Assembly: GCA_036250195.1 (NCBI GenBank)
Contig: JAVHZZ010000062.1
Span: forward strand, 310,001 to 374,000
Direction: 5' to 3'
Length of the DNA: 64,000 bases
Origin: Mixophyes australis
Taxonomy: Eukaryota > Chordata > Amphibia > Anura > Limnodynastidae
Made by a program: the position numbers and the translations under genes
The notes under the pieces: generated by a model
What the model saw: only the letters and a program-made list of their open reading frames with translations
Told to the model about the DNA's origin: nothing
Database searches by the model: none
Shown here: one piece after another, positions 26,436-40,398 of the stretch
How the letters are laid out: each line of letters opens with the position of its first letter
How positions within the stretch are numbered: position 1 is the stretch's first letter

Positions 26436-29120
26436 TTTCTCATGACATTTCTAACATTGCCCACAATTATCAACTTTCTAAGTCTTACTGAGCAGGAGAA
26501 ATCGCAAAACATAGTCATTTCTTCATTGCCGTCCAAAAACAACGCTTTTTTGCATTCCTGTCTCACTTTCTCTTAGAAACAATGATTTACATCAATCCTT
26601 TTACATAATTCTTGTTTCTCATGACATTTCTAACATTGCCCACAATTATCAACTTTCTAAGTCTTTCTGAGCACGAGAAATCGCGAAATATAGTCATTTC
26701 TTCATTGCCGTCCAAAAACAACGCTTTTTTGCATTTCTGTCTCACTTTCTCTTGTAAACAATGATTTACATCAATCCTTTTACATAATTCTTGTTTCTCA
26801 TGACATTTCTAACATTGCCCACAATTATCAACTTTCTAAGTCTTTCTGAGCAGGAGAAATCGCAAAACATAGTCATTTCTTCATTGCCGTCCAAAAACAA
26901 CGCTTTTTTGCATTCCTGTCTCACTTTCTCTTAGAAACAATGATTTACATCAATCCTTTTACATAATTCTTGTTTCTCATGACATTTCTAACATTGTCCA
27001 CAATTATCAACTTTCTAAGTCTTTCTGAGCAGGAGAAATCGCAAAACATAGTCATTTCTTCATTGCCGTCCAAAAACAACGCTTTTTTGCATTCCTGTCT
27101 CACTTTCTCTTAGAAACAATGATTTACATCAATCCTTTTACATAATTCTTGTTTCTCATGACATTTCTAACATTGCCCACAATTATCAACTTTCTAAGTC
27201 TTTCTGAGCAGGAGAAATCGCAAAACATAGTCATTTCTTCATTGCCGTCCAAAAACAACGCTTTTTTGCATTCCTGTCTCACTTTCTCTTAGAAACAATG
27301 ATTTACATCAATCCTTTTACATAATTCTTGTTTCTCATGACATTTCTAACATTGCCCACAATTATCAACTTTCTAAGTCTTTCTGAGCAGGAGAAATCGC
27401 AAAACATAGTCATTTCTTCATTGCCGTCCAAAAACAACGCTTTTTTGCATTCCTGTCTCACTTTCTCTTAGAAACAATGATTTACATCAATCCTTTTACA
27501 TAATTCTTGTTTCTCATGACATTTCTAACATTGCCCACAATTATCAACTTTCTAAGTCTTTCTGAGCAAGAGAAATCGCAAAACATAGTCATTTCTTCAT
27601 TGCCGTCCAAAAACAACGCTTTTTTGCATTCCTGTCTCACTTTCTCTTAGAAACAATGATTTACATCAATCCTTTTACATAATTCTTGTTTCTCATGACA
27701 TTTCTAACATTGCCCACAATTATCAACTTTCTAAGTCTTTCTGAGCAGGAGAAATCGCAAAACACAGTCATTTCTTCATTGCCGTCCAAAAACAACGCTT
27801 TTTTGCATTCCTGTCTCACTTTCTCTTAGAAACAATGATTTACATCAATCCTTTTACATAATTCTTGTTTCTCATGACATTTCTAACATTGCCCACAATT
27901 ATCAACTTTCTAAGTCTTTCTGAGCAGGAGAAATTGCAAAACATAGTCATTTCTTCATTGCCGTCCAAAAACAACGCTTTTTTGCATTCCTGTCTCACTT
28001 TCTCTTGTAAACAATGATTTACATTAATCCTTTTACATAATTCTTGTTTCTCATGACATTTCTAACATTGCCCACAATTATCAACTTTCTAAGTCTTTCT
28101 GAGCACGAGAAATTGCAAAACATAGTCATTTCTTCATTGCCGTCCAAAAACAACGCTTTTTTGCATTCCTGTCTCACTTTCTCTTAGAAACAATGATTTA
28201 CATCAATCCTTTTACATAATTCTTGTTTCTCATGACATTTCTAACATTGCCCACAATTATCAACTTTCTAAGTCTTTCTGAGCAGGAGAAATCGCAAAAC
28301 ATAGTCATTTCTTCATTGCCGTCCAAAAACAACGCTTTTTTGCATTCCTGTCTCACTTTCTCTTAGAAACAATGATTTACATCAATCCTTTTACATAATT
28401 CTTGTTTCTCATGACATTTCTAACATTGCCCACAATTATCAACTTTCTAAGTCTTTCTGAGCACGAGAAATCGCGAAATATAGTCATTTCTTCATTGCCG
28501 TCCAAAAACAACGCTTTTTTGCATTTCTGTCTCACTTTCTCTTGTAAACAATGATTTACATCAATCCTTTTACATAATTCTTGTTTCTCATGACATTTCT
28601 AACATTGCCCACAATTATCAACTTTCTAAGTCTTTCTGAGCAGGAGAAATCGCAAAACATAGTCATTTCTTCATTGCCGTCCAAAAACAACGCTTTTTTG
28701 CATTCCTGTCTCACTTTCTCTTAGAAACAATGATTTACATCAATCCTTTTACATAATTCTTGTTTCTCATGACATTTCTAACATTGCCCACAATTATCAA
28801 CTTTCTAAGTCTTTCTGAGCAGGAGAAATCGCAAAACATAGTCATTTCTTCATTGCCGTCCAAAAACAACGCTTTTTTGCATTCCTGTCTCACTTTCTCT
28901 TAGAAACAATGATTTACATCAATCCTTTTACATAATTCTTGTTTCTCATGACATTTCTAACATTGCCCACAATTATCAACTTTCTAAGTCTTTCTGAGCA
29001 CGAGACATCGCGAAATATAGTCATTTCTTCATTGCCGTCCAAAAACAACGCTTTTTTGCATTTCTGTCTCACTTTCTCTTGTAAACAATGATTTACATCA
29101 ATCCTTTTACATAATTCTTG

Positions 29121-32100
29121 TTTCTCATGACATTTCTAACATTGCCCACAATTATCAACTTTCTAAGTCTTTCTGAGCAGGAGAAATCGCAAAACATAGT
29201 CATTTCTTCATTGCCGTCCAAAAACAACACTTTTTTGCATTTCTGTCTCACTTTCTCTTGTAAACAATGATTTACATCAATCCTTTTACATAATTCTTGT
29301 TTCTCATGACATTTCTAACATTGCCCACAATTATCAACTTTCTAAGTCTTTCTGAGCAGGAGAAATCGCAAAACATAGTCATTTCTTCATTGCCGTCCAA
29401 AAACAACGCTTTTTTGCATTCCTGTCTCACTTTCTCTTAGAAACAATGATTTACATCAATCCTTTTACATAATTCTTGTTTCTCATGACATTTCTAACAT
29501 TGCCCACAATTATCAACTTTCTAAGTCTTTCTGAGCAGAAGAAATCGCAAAACATAGTCATTTCTTCATTGCCGTCCAAAAACAACGCTTTTTTGCATTC
29601 CTGTCTCACTTTCTCTTAGAAACAATGATTTACATCAATCCTTTTACATAATTCTTGTTTCTCATGACATTTCTAACATTGCCCACAATTATTAACTTTC
29701 TAAGTCTTTCTGAGCAGGAGAAATCGCAAAACATAGTCATTTCTTCATTGCCGTCCAAAAACAACGCTTTTTTGCATTTCTGTCTCACTTTCTCTTAGAA
29801 ACAATGATTTACATCAATCCTTTTACATAATTCTTGTTTCTCATGACATTTCTAATATTGCCCACAATTATCAACTTTCTAAGTCTTTCTGAGCAGGAGA
29901 AATCGCAAAACATAGTCATTTCTTCATTGCCGTCCAAAAACAACGCTTTTTTGCATTCCTGTCTCACTTTCTCTTAGAAACAATGATTTACATCAATCCT
30001 TTTACATAATTCTTGTTTCTCATGACATTTCTAACATTGCCCACAATTATCAACTTTCTAAGTCTTTCTGAGCAGGAGAAATCGCAAAACATAGTCATTT
30101 CTTCATTGCCGTCCAAAAACAACGCTTTTTTGCATTCCTGTCTCACTTTCTCTTAGAAACAATGATTTACATCAATCCTTTTACATAATTCTTGTTTCTC
30201 ATGACATTTCTAACATTGCCCACAATTATCAACTTTCTAAGTCTTTCTGAGCACGAGAAATCGCGAAATATAGTCATTTCTTCATTGCCGTCCAAAAACA
30301 ACGCTTTTTTGCATTTCTGTCTCACTTTCTCTTGTAAACAATGATTTACATCAATCCTTTTACATAATTCTTGTTTCTCATGACATTTCTAACATTGCCC
30401 ACAATTATCAACTTTCTAAGTCTTTCTGAGCAGGAGAAATCGCAAAACATAGTCATTTCTTCATTGCCGTCCAAAAACAACGCTTTTTTGCATTCCTGTC
30501 TCACTTTCTCTTAGAAACAATGATTTACATCAATCCTTTTACATAATTCTTGTTTCTCATGACATTTCTAACATTGCCCACAATTATCAACTTTCTAAGT
30601 CTTTCTGAGCAGGAGAAATCGCAAAACATAGTCATTTCTTCATTGCCGTACAAAAACAACGCTTTTTTGCATTCCTGTCTCACTTTCTCTTAGAAACAAT
30701 GATTTACATCAATCCTTTTACATAATTCTTGTTTCTCATGACATTTCTAACATTGCCCACAATTATCAACTTTCTAAGTCTTTCTGAGCAGGAGAAATCG
30801 CAAAACATAGTCATTTCTTCATTGCCGTCCAAAAACAACGCTTTTTTGCATTCCTGTCTCACTTTCTCTTAGAAACAATGATTTACATCAATCCTTTTAC
30901 ATAATTCTTGTTTCTCATGACATTTCTAACATTGCCCACAATTATCAACTTTCTAAGTCTTTCTGAGCAGGAGAAATCGCAAAACATAGTCATTTCTTCA
31001 TTGCCGTACAAAAACAAAGCTTTTTTGCATTCCTGTCTCACTTTCTCTTAGAAACAATGATTTACATCAATCCTTTTACATAATTCTTGTTTCTCATGAC
31101 ATTTCTAACATTGCCCACAATTATCAACTTTCTAAGTCTTTCTGAGCAGGAGAAATCGCAAAACATAGTCATTTCTTCATTGCCGTACAAAAACAACGCT
31201 TTTTTGCATTCCTGTCTCACTTTCTCTTAGAAACAATGATTTACATCAATCCTTTTACATAATTCTTGTTTCTCATGACATTTCTAACATTGCCCACAAT
31301 TATCAACTTTCTAAGTCTTTCTGAGCAGGAGAAATCGCAAAACATAGTCATTTCTTCATTGCCGTACAAAAACAACGCTTTTTTGCATTCCTGTCTCACT
31401 TTCTCTTAGAAACAATGATTTACATCAATCCTTTTACATAATTCTTGTTTCTCATGACATTTCTAACATTGCCCACAATTATCAACTTTCTAAGTCTTTC
31501 TGAGCAGGAGAAATTGCAAAACATAGTCATTTCTTCATTGCCGTACAAAAACAACGCTTTTTTGCATTCCTGTCTCACTTTCTCTTGTAAACAATGATTT
31601 ACATCAATCCTTTTACATAATTCTTGTTTCTCATGACATTTCTAACATTGCCCACAATTATCAACTTTCTAAGTCTTTCTGAGCACGATAAATTGCAAAA
31701 CATAGTCATTTCTTCATTGCCGTCCAAAAACAACGCTTTTTTGCATTTCTGTCTCACTTTCTCTTGTAAACAATGATTTACATCAATCCTTTTACATAAT
31801 TCTTGTTTCTCATGACATTTCTAACATTGCCCACAATTATCAACTTTCTAAGTCTTTCTGAGCAGGAGAAATCGCAAAACATAGTCATTTCTTCATTGCC
31901 GTCCAAAAACAACGCTTTTTTGCATTCCTGTCTCACTTTCTCTTAGAAACAATGATTTACATCAATCCTTTTACATAATTCTTGTTTCTCATGACATTTC
32001 TAACATTGCCCACAATTATCAACTTTCTAAGTCTTTCTGAGCACGAGAAATCGCGAAATATAGTCATTTCTTCATTGCCGTCCAAAAACAACGCTTTTTT

Positions 32101-33238
32101 GCATTTCTGTCTCACTTTCTCTTGTAAACAATGATTTACATCAATCCTTTTACATAATTCTTTTTTCTCATGACATTTCTAACATTGCCCACAATTATCA
32201 ACTTTCTAAGTCTTTCTGAGCAGGAGAAAGCGCAAAACATAGTCATTTCTTCATTGCCGTCCAAAAACAACGCTTTTTTGCATTCCTGTCTCACTTTCTC
32301 TTAGAAACAATGATTTACATCAATCCTTTTACATAATTCTTGTTTCTCATGACATTTCTAACATTGCCCACAATTATCAACTTTCTAAGTCTTTCTGAGC
32401 AGGAGAAATCGCAAAACATAGTCATTTCTTCATTGCCGTCCAAAAACAACGCTTTTTTGCATTCCTGTCTCACTTTCTCTTAGAAACAATGATTTACATC
32501 AATCCTTTTACATAATTCTTGTTCCTCATGACATTTCTAACATTGCCCACAATTATCAACTTTCTAAGTCTTTCTGAGCACGAGAAATCGCGAAATATAG
32601 TCATTTCTTCATTGCCGTCCAAAAACAACGCTTTTTTGCATTTCTGTCTCACTTTCTCTTGTAAACAATGATTTACATCAATCCTTTTACATAATTCTTG
32701 TTTCTCATGACATTTCTAACATTGCCCACAATTATCAACTTTCTAAGTCTTTCTGAGCAGGAGAAATCGCAAAACATAGTCATTTCTTCATTGCCGTCCA
32801 AAAACAACGCTTTTTTGCATTCCTGTCTCACTTTCTCTTAGAAACAATGATTTACATCAATCCTTTTACATAATTCTTGTTTCTCATGACATTTCTAACA
32901 TTGCCCACAATTATCAACTTTCTAAGTCTTTCTGAGCAGGAGAAATCGCAAAACATAGTCATTTCTTCATTGCCGTCCAAAAACAACGCTTTTTTGCATT
33001 CCTGTCTCACTTTCTCTTAGAAACAATGATTTACATCAATCCTTTTACATAATTCTTGTTTCTCATGACATTTCTAACATTGCCCACAATTATTAAACTT
33101 TCTAAGTCTTTCTGAGCAGGAGAAATCGCAAAACATAGTCATTTCTTCATTGCCGTCCAAAAACAACGCTTTTTTGCATTCCTGTCTCACTTTCTCTTAG
33201 AAACAATGATTTACATCAATCCTTTTACATAATTCTTG
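29121..33238 (+). repeat. Distant copy of the marked block (about 29-30 kb downstream)
   Basis: The rare start-of-window markers AACAACAC (109) and GAGCAGAAG (414) reappear in the same order at about 29223 and 29534. A run of GCCGTACAAA units, AAATTGC, GATAAATTGC (31687), GAAAGCGC (about 32226), GTTCCTC (about 32520) and ATTATTAAAC (about 33089) follows. Relative to copy 1, four more units lie between GAGCAGAAG and GATAAATTGC, and one unit fewer lies between GAAAGCGC and GTTCCTC (295 against 474 bp). The block therefore moved far and then gained and lost whole units. One unit here has AACAAAGCTT (about 31014), creating a HindIII site. Confidence 0.82.
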
Positions 33239-36200
33239 TTTCTCATGACATTTCTAACATTGCCCACAATTATCAACTTTCTAAGTCTTTCTGAGCAGGA
33301 GAAATCGCAAAACATAGTCATTTCTTCATTGCCGTCCAAAAACAACGCTTTTTTGCATTCCTGTCTCACTTTCTCTTAGAAACAATGATTTACATCAATC
33401 CTTTTACATAATTCTTGTTTCTCATAACATTTCTAATATTGCCCACAATTATCAACTTTCTAAGTCTTTCTGAGCAGGAGAAATCGCAAAACATAGTCAT
33501 TTCTTCATTGCCGTACAAAAACAACGCTTTTTTGCATTCCTGTCTCACTTTCTCTTAGAAACAATGATTTACATCAATCCTTTTACATAATTCTTGTTTC
33601 TCATGATATTTCTAACATTGCCCACAATTATCAACTTTCTAAGTCTTTCTGAGCAGGAGAAATCGCAAAACATAGTCATTTCTTCATTGCCGTCCAAAAA
33701 CAACGCTTTTTTGCATTCCTGTCTCACTTTCTCTTGTAAACAATGATTTACATCAATCCTTTTACATAATTCTTGTTTCTCATGACATTTCTAACATTGC
33801 CCACAATTATCAACTTTCTAAGTCTTTCTAAACACGAGAAACTGCAAAACATAGTCATTTCTTCATTGCCGTCCAAAAACAACGCTTTTTTGCATTCCTG
33901 TATCACTTTCTCTTAGAAACAATGATTTACATCAATCCTTTTACATAATTCTTGTTTCTCATGACATTTCTAACATTGCCCACAATTATCAACTTTCTAA
34001 GTCTTTCTGAGCAGGAGAAATCGCAAAACATAGTCATTTCTTCATTGCCGTCCAAAAACAACGCTTTTTTGCATTTCTGTCTCACTTTCTCTTAGAAACA
34101 ATGATTTACATCAATCCTTTTACATAATTCTTGTTTCTCATGACATTTCTAACATTGCCCACAATTATCAACTTTCTAAGTCTTTCTGAGCAGGAGAAAT
34201 CGCAAAACATAGTCATTTCTTCATTGCCGTCCAAAAACAACGCTTTTTTGCATTCCTGTCTCACTTTCTCTTAGAAACAATGATTTACATCAATCCTTTT
34301 ACATAATTCTTGTTTCTCATGACATTTCTAACATTGCCCACAATTATCAACTTTCTAAGTCTTTCTGAGCAGGAGAAATCGCAAAACATAGTCATTTCTT
34401 CATTGCCGTCCAAAAACAACGCTTTTTTGCATTTCTGTCTCACTTTCTCTTGTAAACAATGATTTACATCAATCCTTTTACATAATTCTTGTTTCTCATG
34501 ACATTTCTAACATTGCCCACAATTATCAACTTTCTAAGTCTTTCTGAGCAGGAGAAATCGCAAAACATAGTCATTTCTTCATTGCCGTCCAAAAACAACG
34601 CTTTTTTGCATTCCTGTCTCACTTTCTCTTAGAAACAATGATTTACATCAATCCTTTTACATAATTCTTGTTTCTCATGACATTTCTAACATTGCCCACA
34701 ATTATCAACTTTCTAAGTCTTTCTGAGCAGGAGAAATCGCAAAACATAGTCATTTCTTCATTGCCGTCCAAAAACAACGCTTTTTTGCATTTCTGTCTCA
34801 CTTTCTCTTGTAAACAATGATTTACATCAATCCTTTTACATAATTCTTGTTTCTCATGACATTTCTAACATTGCCCACAATTATCAACTTTCTAAGTCTT
34901 TCTGAGCAGGAGAAATCGCAAAACATAGTCATTTCTTCATTGCCGTCCAAAAACAACGCTTTTTTGCATTCCTGTATCACTTTCTCTTAGAAACAATGAT
35001 TTACATCAATCCTTTTACATAATTCTTGTTTCTCATGACATTTCTAACATTGCCCACAATTATCAACTTTCTAAGTCTTTCTGAGCAGGAGAAATCGCAA
35101 AACATAGTCATTTCTTCATTGCCGTCCAAAAACAACGCTTTTTTGCATTCCTGTCTCACTTTCTCTTAGAAACAATGATTTACATCAATCCTTTTACATA
35201 ATTCTTGTTTCTCATGACATTTCTAACATTGCCCACAATTATCAACTTTCTAAGTCTTTCTGAGCAGGAGAAATCGCAAAACATAGTCATTTCTTCATTG
35301 CCGTCCAAAAACAACGCTTTTTTGCATTCCTGTCTCACTTTCTCTTAGAAACAATGATTTACATCAATCCTTTTACATAATTCTTGTTTCTCATGACATT
35401 TCTAACATTGCCCACAATTATCAACTTTCTAAGTCTTTCTGAGCAGGAGAAATCGCAAAACATAGTCATTTCTTCATTGCCGTCCAAAAACAACGCTTTT
35501 TTGCATTCCTGTCTCACTTTCTCTTAGAAACAATGATTTACATCAATCCTTTTACATAATTCTTGTTTCTCATGACATTTCTAACATTGCCCACAATTAT
35601 CAACTTTCTAAGTCTTTCTGAGCAGGAGAAATCGCAAAACATAGTCATTTCTTCATTGCCGTCCAAAAACAACGCTTTTTTGCATTCCTGTCTCACTTTC
35701 TCTTAGAAACAATGATTTACATCAATCCTTTTACATAATTCTTGTTTCTCATGACATTTCTAACATTGCCCACAATTATCAACTTTCTAAGTCTTTCTGA
35801 GCAGGAGAAATCGCAAAACATAGTCATTTCTTCATTGCCGTCCAAAAACAACGCTTTTTTGCATTTCTGTCTCACTTTCTCTTAGAAACAATGATTTACA
35901 TCAATCCTTTTACATAATTCTTGTTTCTCATGACATTTCTAACATTGCCCACAATTATCAACTTTCTAAGTCTTTCTGAGCAGGAGAAATCGCAAAACAT
36001 AGTCATTTCTTCATTGCCGTCCAAAAACAACGCTTTTTTGCATTCCTGTATCACTTTCTCTTAGAAACAATGATTTACATCAATCCTTTTACATAATTCT
36101 TGTTTCTCATGACATTTCTAACATTGCCCACAATTATCAACTTTCTAAGTCTTTCTGAGCAGGAGAAATCGCAAAACATAGTCATTTCTTCATTGCCGTC

Positions 36201-37892
36201 CAAAAACAACGCTTTTTTGCATTCCTGTCTCACTTTCTCTTAGAAACAATGATTTACATCAATCCTTTTACATAATTCTTGTTTCTCATGACATTTCTAA
36301 CATTGCCCACAATTATCAACTTTCTAAGTCTTTCTGAGCAGGAGAAATCGCAAAACATAGTCATTTCTTCATTGCCGTCCAAAAACAACGCTTTTTTGCA
36401 TTTCTGTCTCACTTTCTCTTGTAAACAATGATTTACATCAATCCTTTTACATAATTCTTGTTTCTCATAACATTTCTAATATTGCCCACAATTATCAACT
36501 TTCTAAGTCTTTCTGAGCAGGAGAAATCGCAAAACATAGTCATTTCTTCATTGCCGTCCAAAAACAACGCTTTTTTGCATTCCTGTCTCACTTTCTCTTA
36601 GAAACAATGATTTACATCAATCCTTTTACATAATTCTTGTTTCTCATGACATTTCTAACATTGCCCACAATTATCAACTTTCTAAGTCTTTCTGAGCAGG
36701 AGAAATCGCAAAACATAGTCATTTCTTCATTGCCGTCCAAAAACAACGCTTTTTTGCATTCCTGTCTCACTTTCTCTTAGAAACAATGATTTACATCAAT
36801 CCTTTTACATAATTCTTGTTTCTCATGACATTTCTAACATTGCCCACAATTATCAACTTTCTAAGTCTTTCTGAGCAGGAGAAATCGCAAAACATAGTCA
36901 TTTCTTCATTGCCGTCCAAAAACAACGCTTTTTTGCATTCCTGTCTCACTTTCTCTTAGAAACAATGATTTACATCAATCCTTTTACATAATTCTTGTTT
37001 CTCATGACATTTCTAACATTGCCCACAATTATCAACTTTCTAAGTCTTTCTGAGCAGGAGAAATCGCAAAACATAGTCATTTCTTCATTGCCGTCCAAAA
37101 ACAACGCTTTTTTGCATTCCTGTCTCACTTTCTCTTAGAAACAATGATTTACATCAATCCTTTTACATAATTCTTGTTTCTCATGACATTTCTAACATTG
37201 CCCACAATTATCAACTTTCTAAGTCTTTCTGAGCAGGAGAAATCGCAAAACATAGTCATTTCTTCATTGCCGTCCAAAAACAACGCTTTTTTGCATTCCT
37301 GTCTCACTTTCTCTTAGAAACAATGATTTACATCAATCCTTTTACATAATTCTTGTTTCTCATGACATTTCTAACATTGCCCACAATTATCAACTTTCTA
37401 AGTCTTTCTGAGCAGGAGAAATCGCAAAACATAGTCATTTCTTCATTGCCGTCCAAAAACAACGCTTTTTTGCATTCCTGTCTCACTTTCTCTTAGAAAC
37501 AATGATTTACATCAATCCTTTTACATAATTCTTGTTTCTCATGACATTTCTAACATTGCCCACAATTATCAACTTTCTAAGTCTTTCTGAGCAGGAGAAA
37601 TCGCAAAACATAGTCATTTCTTCATTGCCGTCCAAAAACAACGCTTTTTTGCATTTCTGTCTCACTTTCTCTTGTAAACAATGATTTACATCAATCCTTT
37701 TACATAATTCTTGTTTCTCATGACATTTCTAACATTGCCCACAATTATCAACTTTCTAAGTCTTTCTGAGCAGGAGAAATCGCAAAACATAGTCATTTCT
37801 TCATTGCCGTCCAAAAACAACGCTTTTTTGCATTCCTGTCTCACTTTCTCTTAGAAACAATGATTTACATCAATCCTTTTACATAATTCTTG

Positions 37893-39145
37893 TTTCTCAT
37901 GACATTTCTAACATTGCCCACAATTATCAACTTTCTAAGTCTTTCTGAGCAGGAGAAATTGCAAAACATAGTTATTTCTTCATTGCCGTACAAAAACAAC
38001 GCTTTTTTGCATTTCTGTCTCACTTTCTCTTGTAAACAATGATTTACATCAATCCTTTTACATAATTCTTGTTTCTCATGACATTTCTAACATTGCCCAC
38101 AATTATCAACTTTCTAAGTCTTTCTGAGCAGGAGAAATCGCAAAACATAGTCATTTCTTCATTGCCGTCCAAAAACAACGCTTTTTTGCATTCCTGTCTC
38201 ACTTTCTCTTAGAAACAATGATTTACATCAATCTTTTTACATAATTCTTGTTTCTCATGACATTTCTAACATTGCCCACAATTATCAACTTTCTAAGTCT
38301 TTCTGAGCACGAGAAATCGCGAAATATAGTCATTTCTTCATTATCGTCCAAAAACAACGCATTTTTGCATTTCTGTCTCACTTTCTCTTGTAAACAATGA
38401 TTTACATCAATCCTTTTACATAATTCTTGTTTCTCATGACATTTCTAACATTGCCCACAATTATCAACTTTCTAAGTCTTTCTGAGCAGGAGAAATCGCA
38501 AAACATAGTCATTTCTTCATTGCCGTCCAAAAACAACGCTTTTTTGCATTCCTGTCTCACTTTCTCTTAGAAACAATGATTTACATCAATCCTTTTACAT
38601 AATTCTTGTTTCTCATGACATTTCTAACATTGCCCACAATTATCAACTTTCTAAGTCTTTCTGAGCAGGAGAAATCGCAAAACATAGTCATTTCTTCATT
38701 GCCGTCCAAAAACAACGCTTTTTTGCATTCCTGTCTCACTTTCTCTTAGAAACAATGATTTACATCAATCCTTTTACATAATTCTTGTTTCTCATGACAT
38801 TTCTAACATTGCCCACAATTATCAACTTTCTAAGTCTTTCTGAGCAGGAGAAATCGCAAAACATAGTCATTTCTTCATTGCCGTCCAAAAACAACGCTTT
38901 TTTGCATTCCTGTCTCACTTTCTCTTAGAAACAATGATTTACATCAATCCTTTTACATAATTCTTGTTTCTCATGACATTTCTAACATTGCCCACAATTA
39001 TCAACTTTCTAAGTCTTTCTGAGCAGGAGAAATCGCAAAACATAGTCATTTCTTCATTGCCGTCCAAAAACAACGCTTTTTTGCATTCCTGTCTCACTTT
39101 CTCTTAGAAACAATGATTTACATCAATCCTTTTACATAATTCTTG
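37893..39145 (+). repeat. 7-unit block, copy 1 (1253 bp)
   Basis: The markers are AAATTGC with GTTATTTC (37972), ATCTTTTTAC (about 38230), and a type B unit with TTATCGTCC (38341) and AACGCATTTTTGC (about 38357), followed by four type A units. The exact set repeats 1253 bp (7 x 179) downstream with no visible difference. Confidence 0.92.
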
Positions 39146-40398
39146 TTTCTCATGACATTTCTAACATTGCCCACAATTATCAACTTTCTAAGTCTTTCTG
39201 AGCAGGAGAAATTGCAAAACATAGTTATTTCTTCATTGCCGTACAAAAACAACGCTTTTTTGCATTTCTGTCTCACTTTCTCTTGTAAACAATGATTTAC
39301 ATCAATCCTTTTACATAATTCTTGTTTCTCATGACATTTCTAACATTGCCCACAATTATCAACTTTCTAAGTCTTTCTGAGCAGGAGAAATCGCAAAACA
39401 TAGTCATTTCTTCATTGCCGTCCAAAAACAACGCTTTTTTGCATTCCTGTCTCACTTTCTCTTAGAAACAATGATTTACATCAATCTTTTTACATAATTC
39501 TTGTTTCTCATGACATTTCTAACATTGCCCACAATTATCAACTTTCTAAGTCTTTCTGAGCACGAGAAATCGCGAAATATAGTCATTTCTTCATTATCGT
39601 CCAAAAACAACGCATTTTTGCATTTCTGTCTCACTTTCTCTTGTAAACAATGATTTACATCAATCCTTTTACATAATTCTTGTTTCTCATGACATTTCTA
39701 ACATTGCCCACAATTATCAACTTTCTAAGTCTTTCTGAGCAGGAGAAATCGCAAAACATAGTCATTTCTTCATTGCCGTCCAAAAACAACGCTTTTTTGC
39801 ATTCCTGTCTCACTTTCTCTTAGAAACAATGATTTACATCAATCCTTTTACATAATTCTTGTTTCTCATGACATTTCTAACATTGCCCACAATTATCAAC
39901 TTTCTAAGTCTTTCTGAGCAGGAGAAATCGCAAAACATAGTCATTTCTTCATTGCCGTCCAAAAACAACGCTTTTTTGCATTCCTGTCTCACTTTCTCTT
40001 AGAAACAATGATTTACATCAATCCTTTTACATAATTCTTGTTTCTCATGACATTTCTAACATTGCCCACAATTATCAACTTTCTAAGTCTTTCTGAGCAG
40101 GAGAAATCGCAAAACATAGTCATTTCTTCATTGCCGTCCAAAAACAACGCTTTTTTGCATTCCTGTCTCACTTTCTCTTAGAAACAATGATTTACATCAA
40201 TCCTTTTACATAATTCTTGTTTCTCATGACATTTCTAACATTGCCCACAATTATCAACTTTCTAAGTCTTTCTGAGCAGGAGAAATCGCAAAACATAGTC
40301 ATTTCTTCATTGCCGTCCAAAAACAACGCTTTTTTGCATTCCTGTCTCACTTTCTCTTAGAAACAATGATTTACATCAATCCTTTTACATAATTCTTG
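39146..40398 (+). repeat. 7-unit block, copy 2
   Basis: This is the adjoining tandem copy of 37893-39145: GTTATTTC at about 39224, ATCTTTTTAC at about 39483, TTATCGTCC at 39594 and AACGCATTTTTGC at about 39610. It is followed by two neighbouring units that share ATTATCTAC (about 40430 and 40609), a single-unit duplication. Confidence 0.92.
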
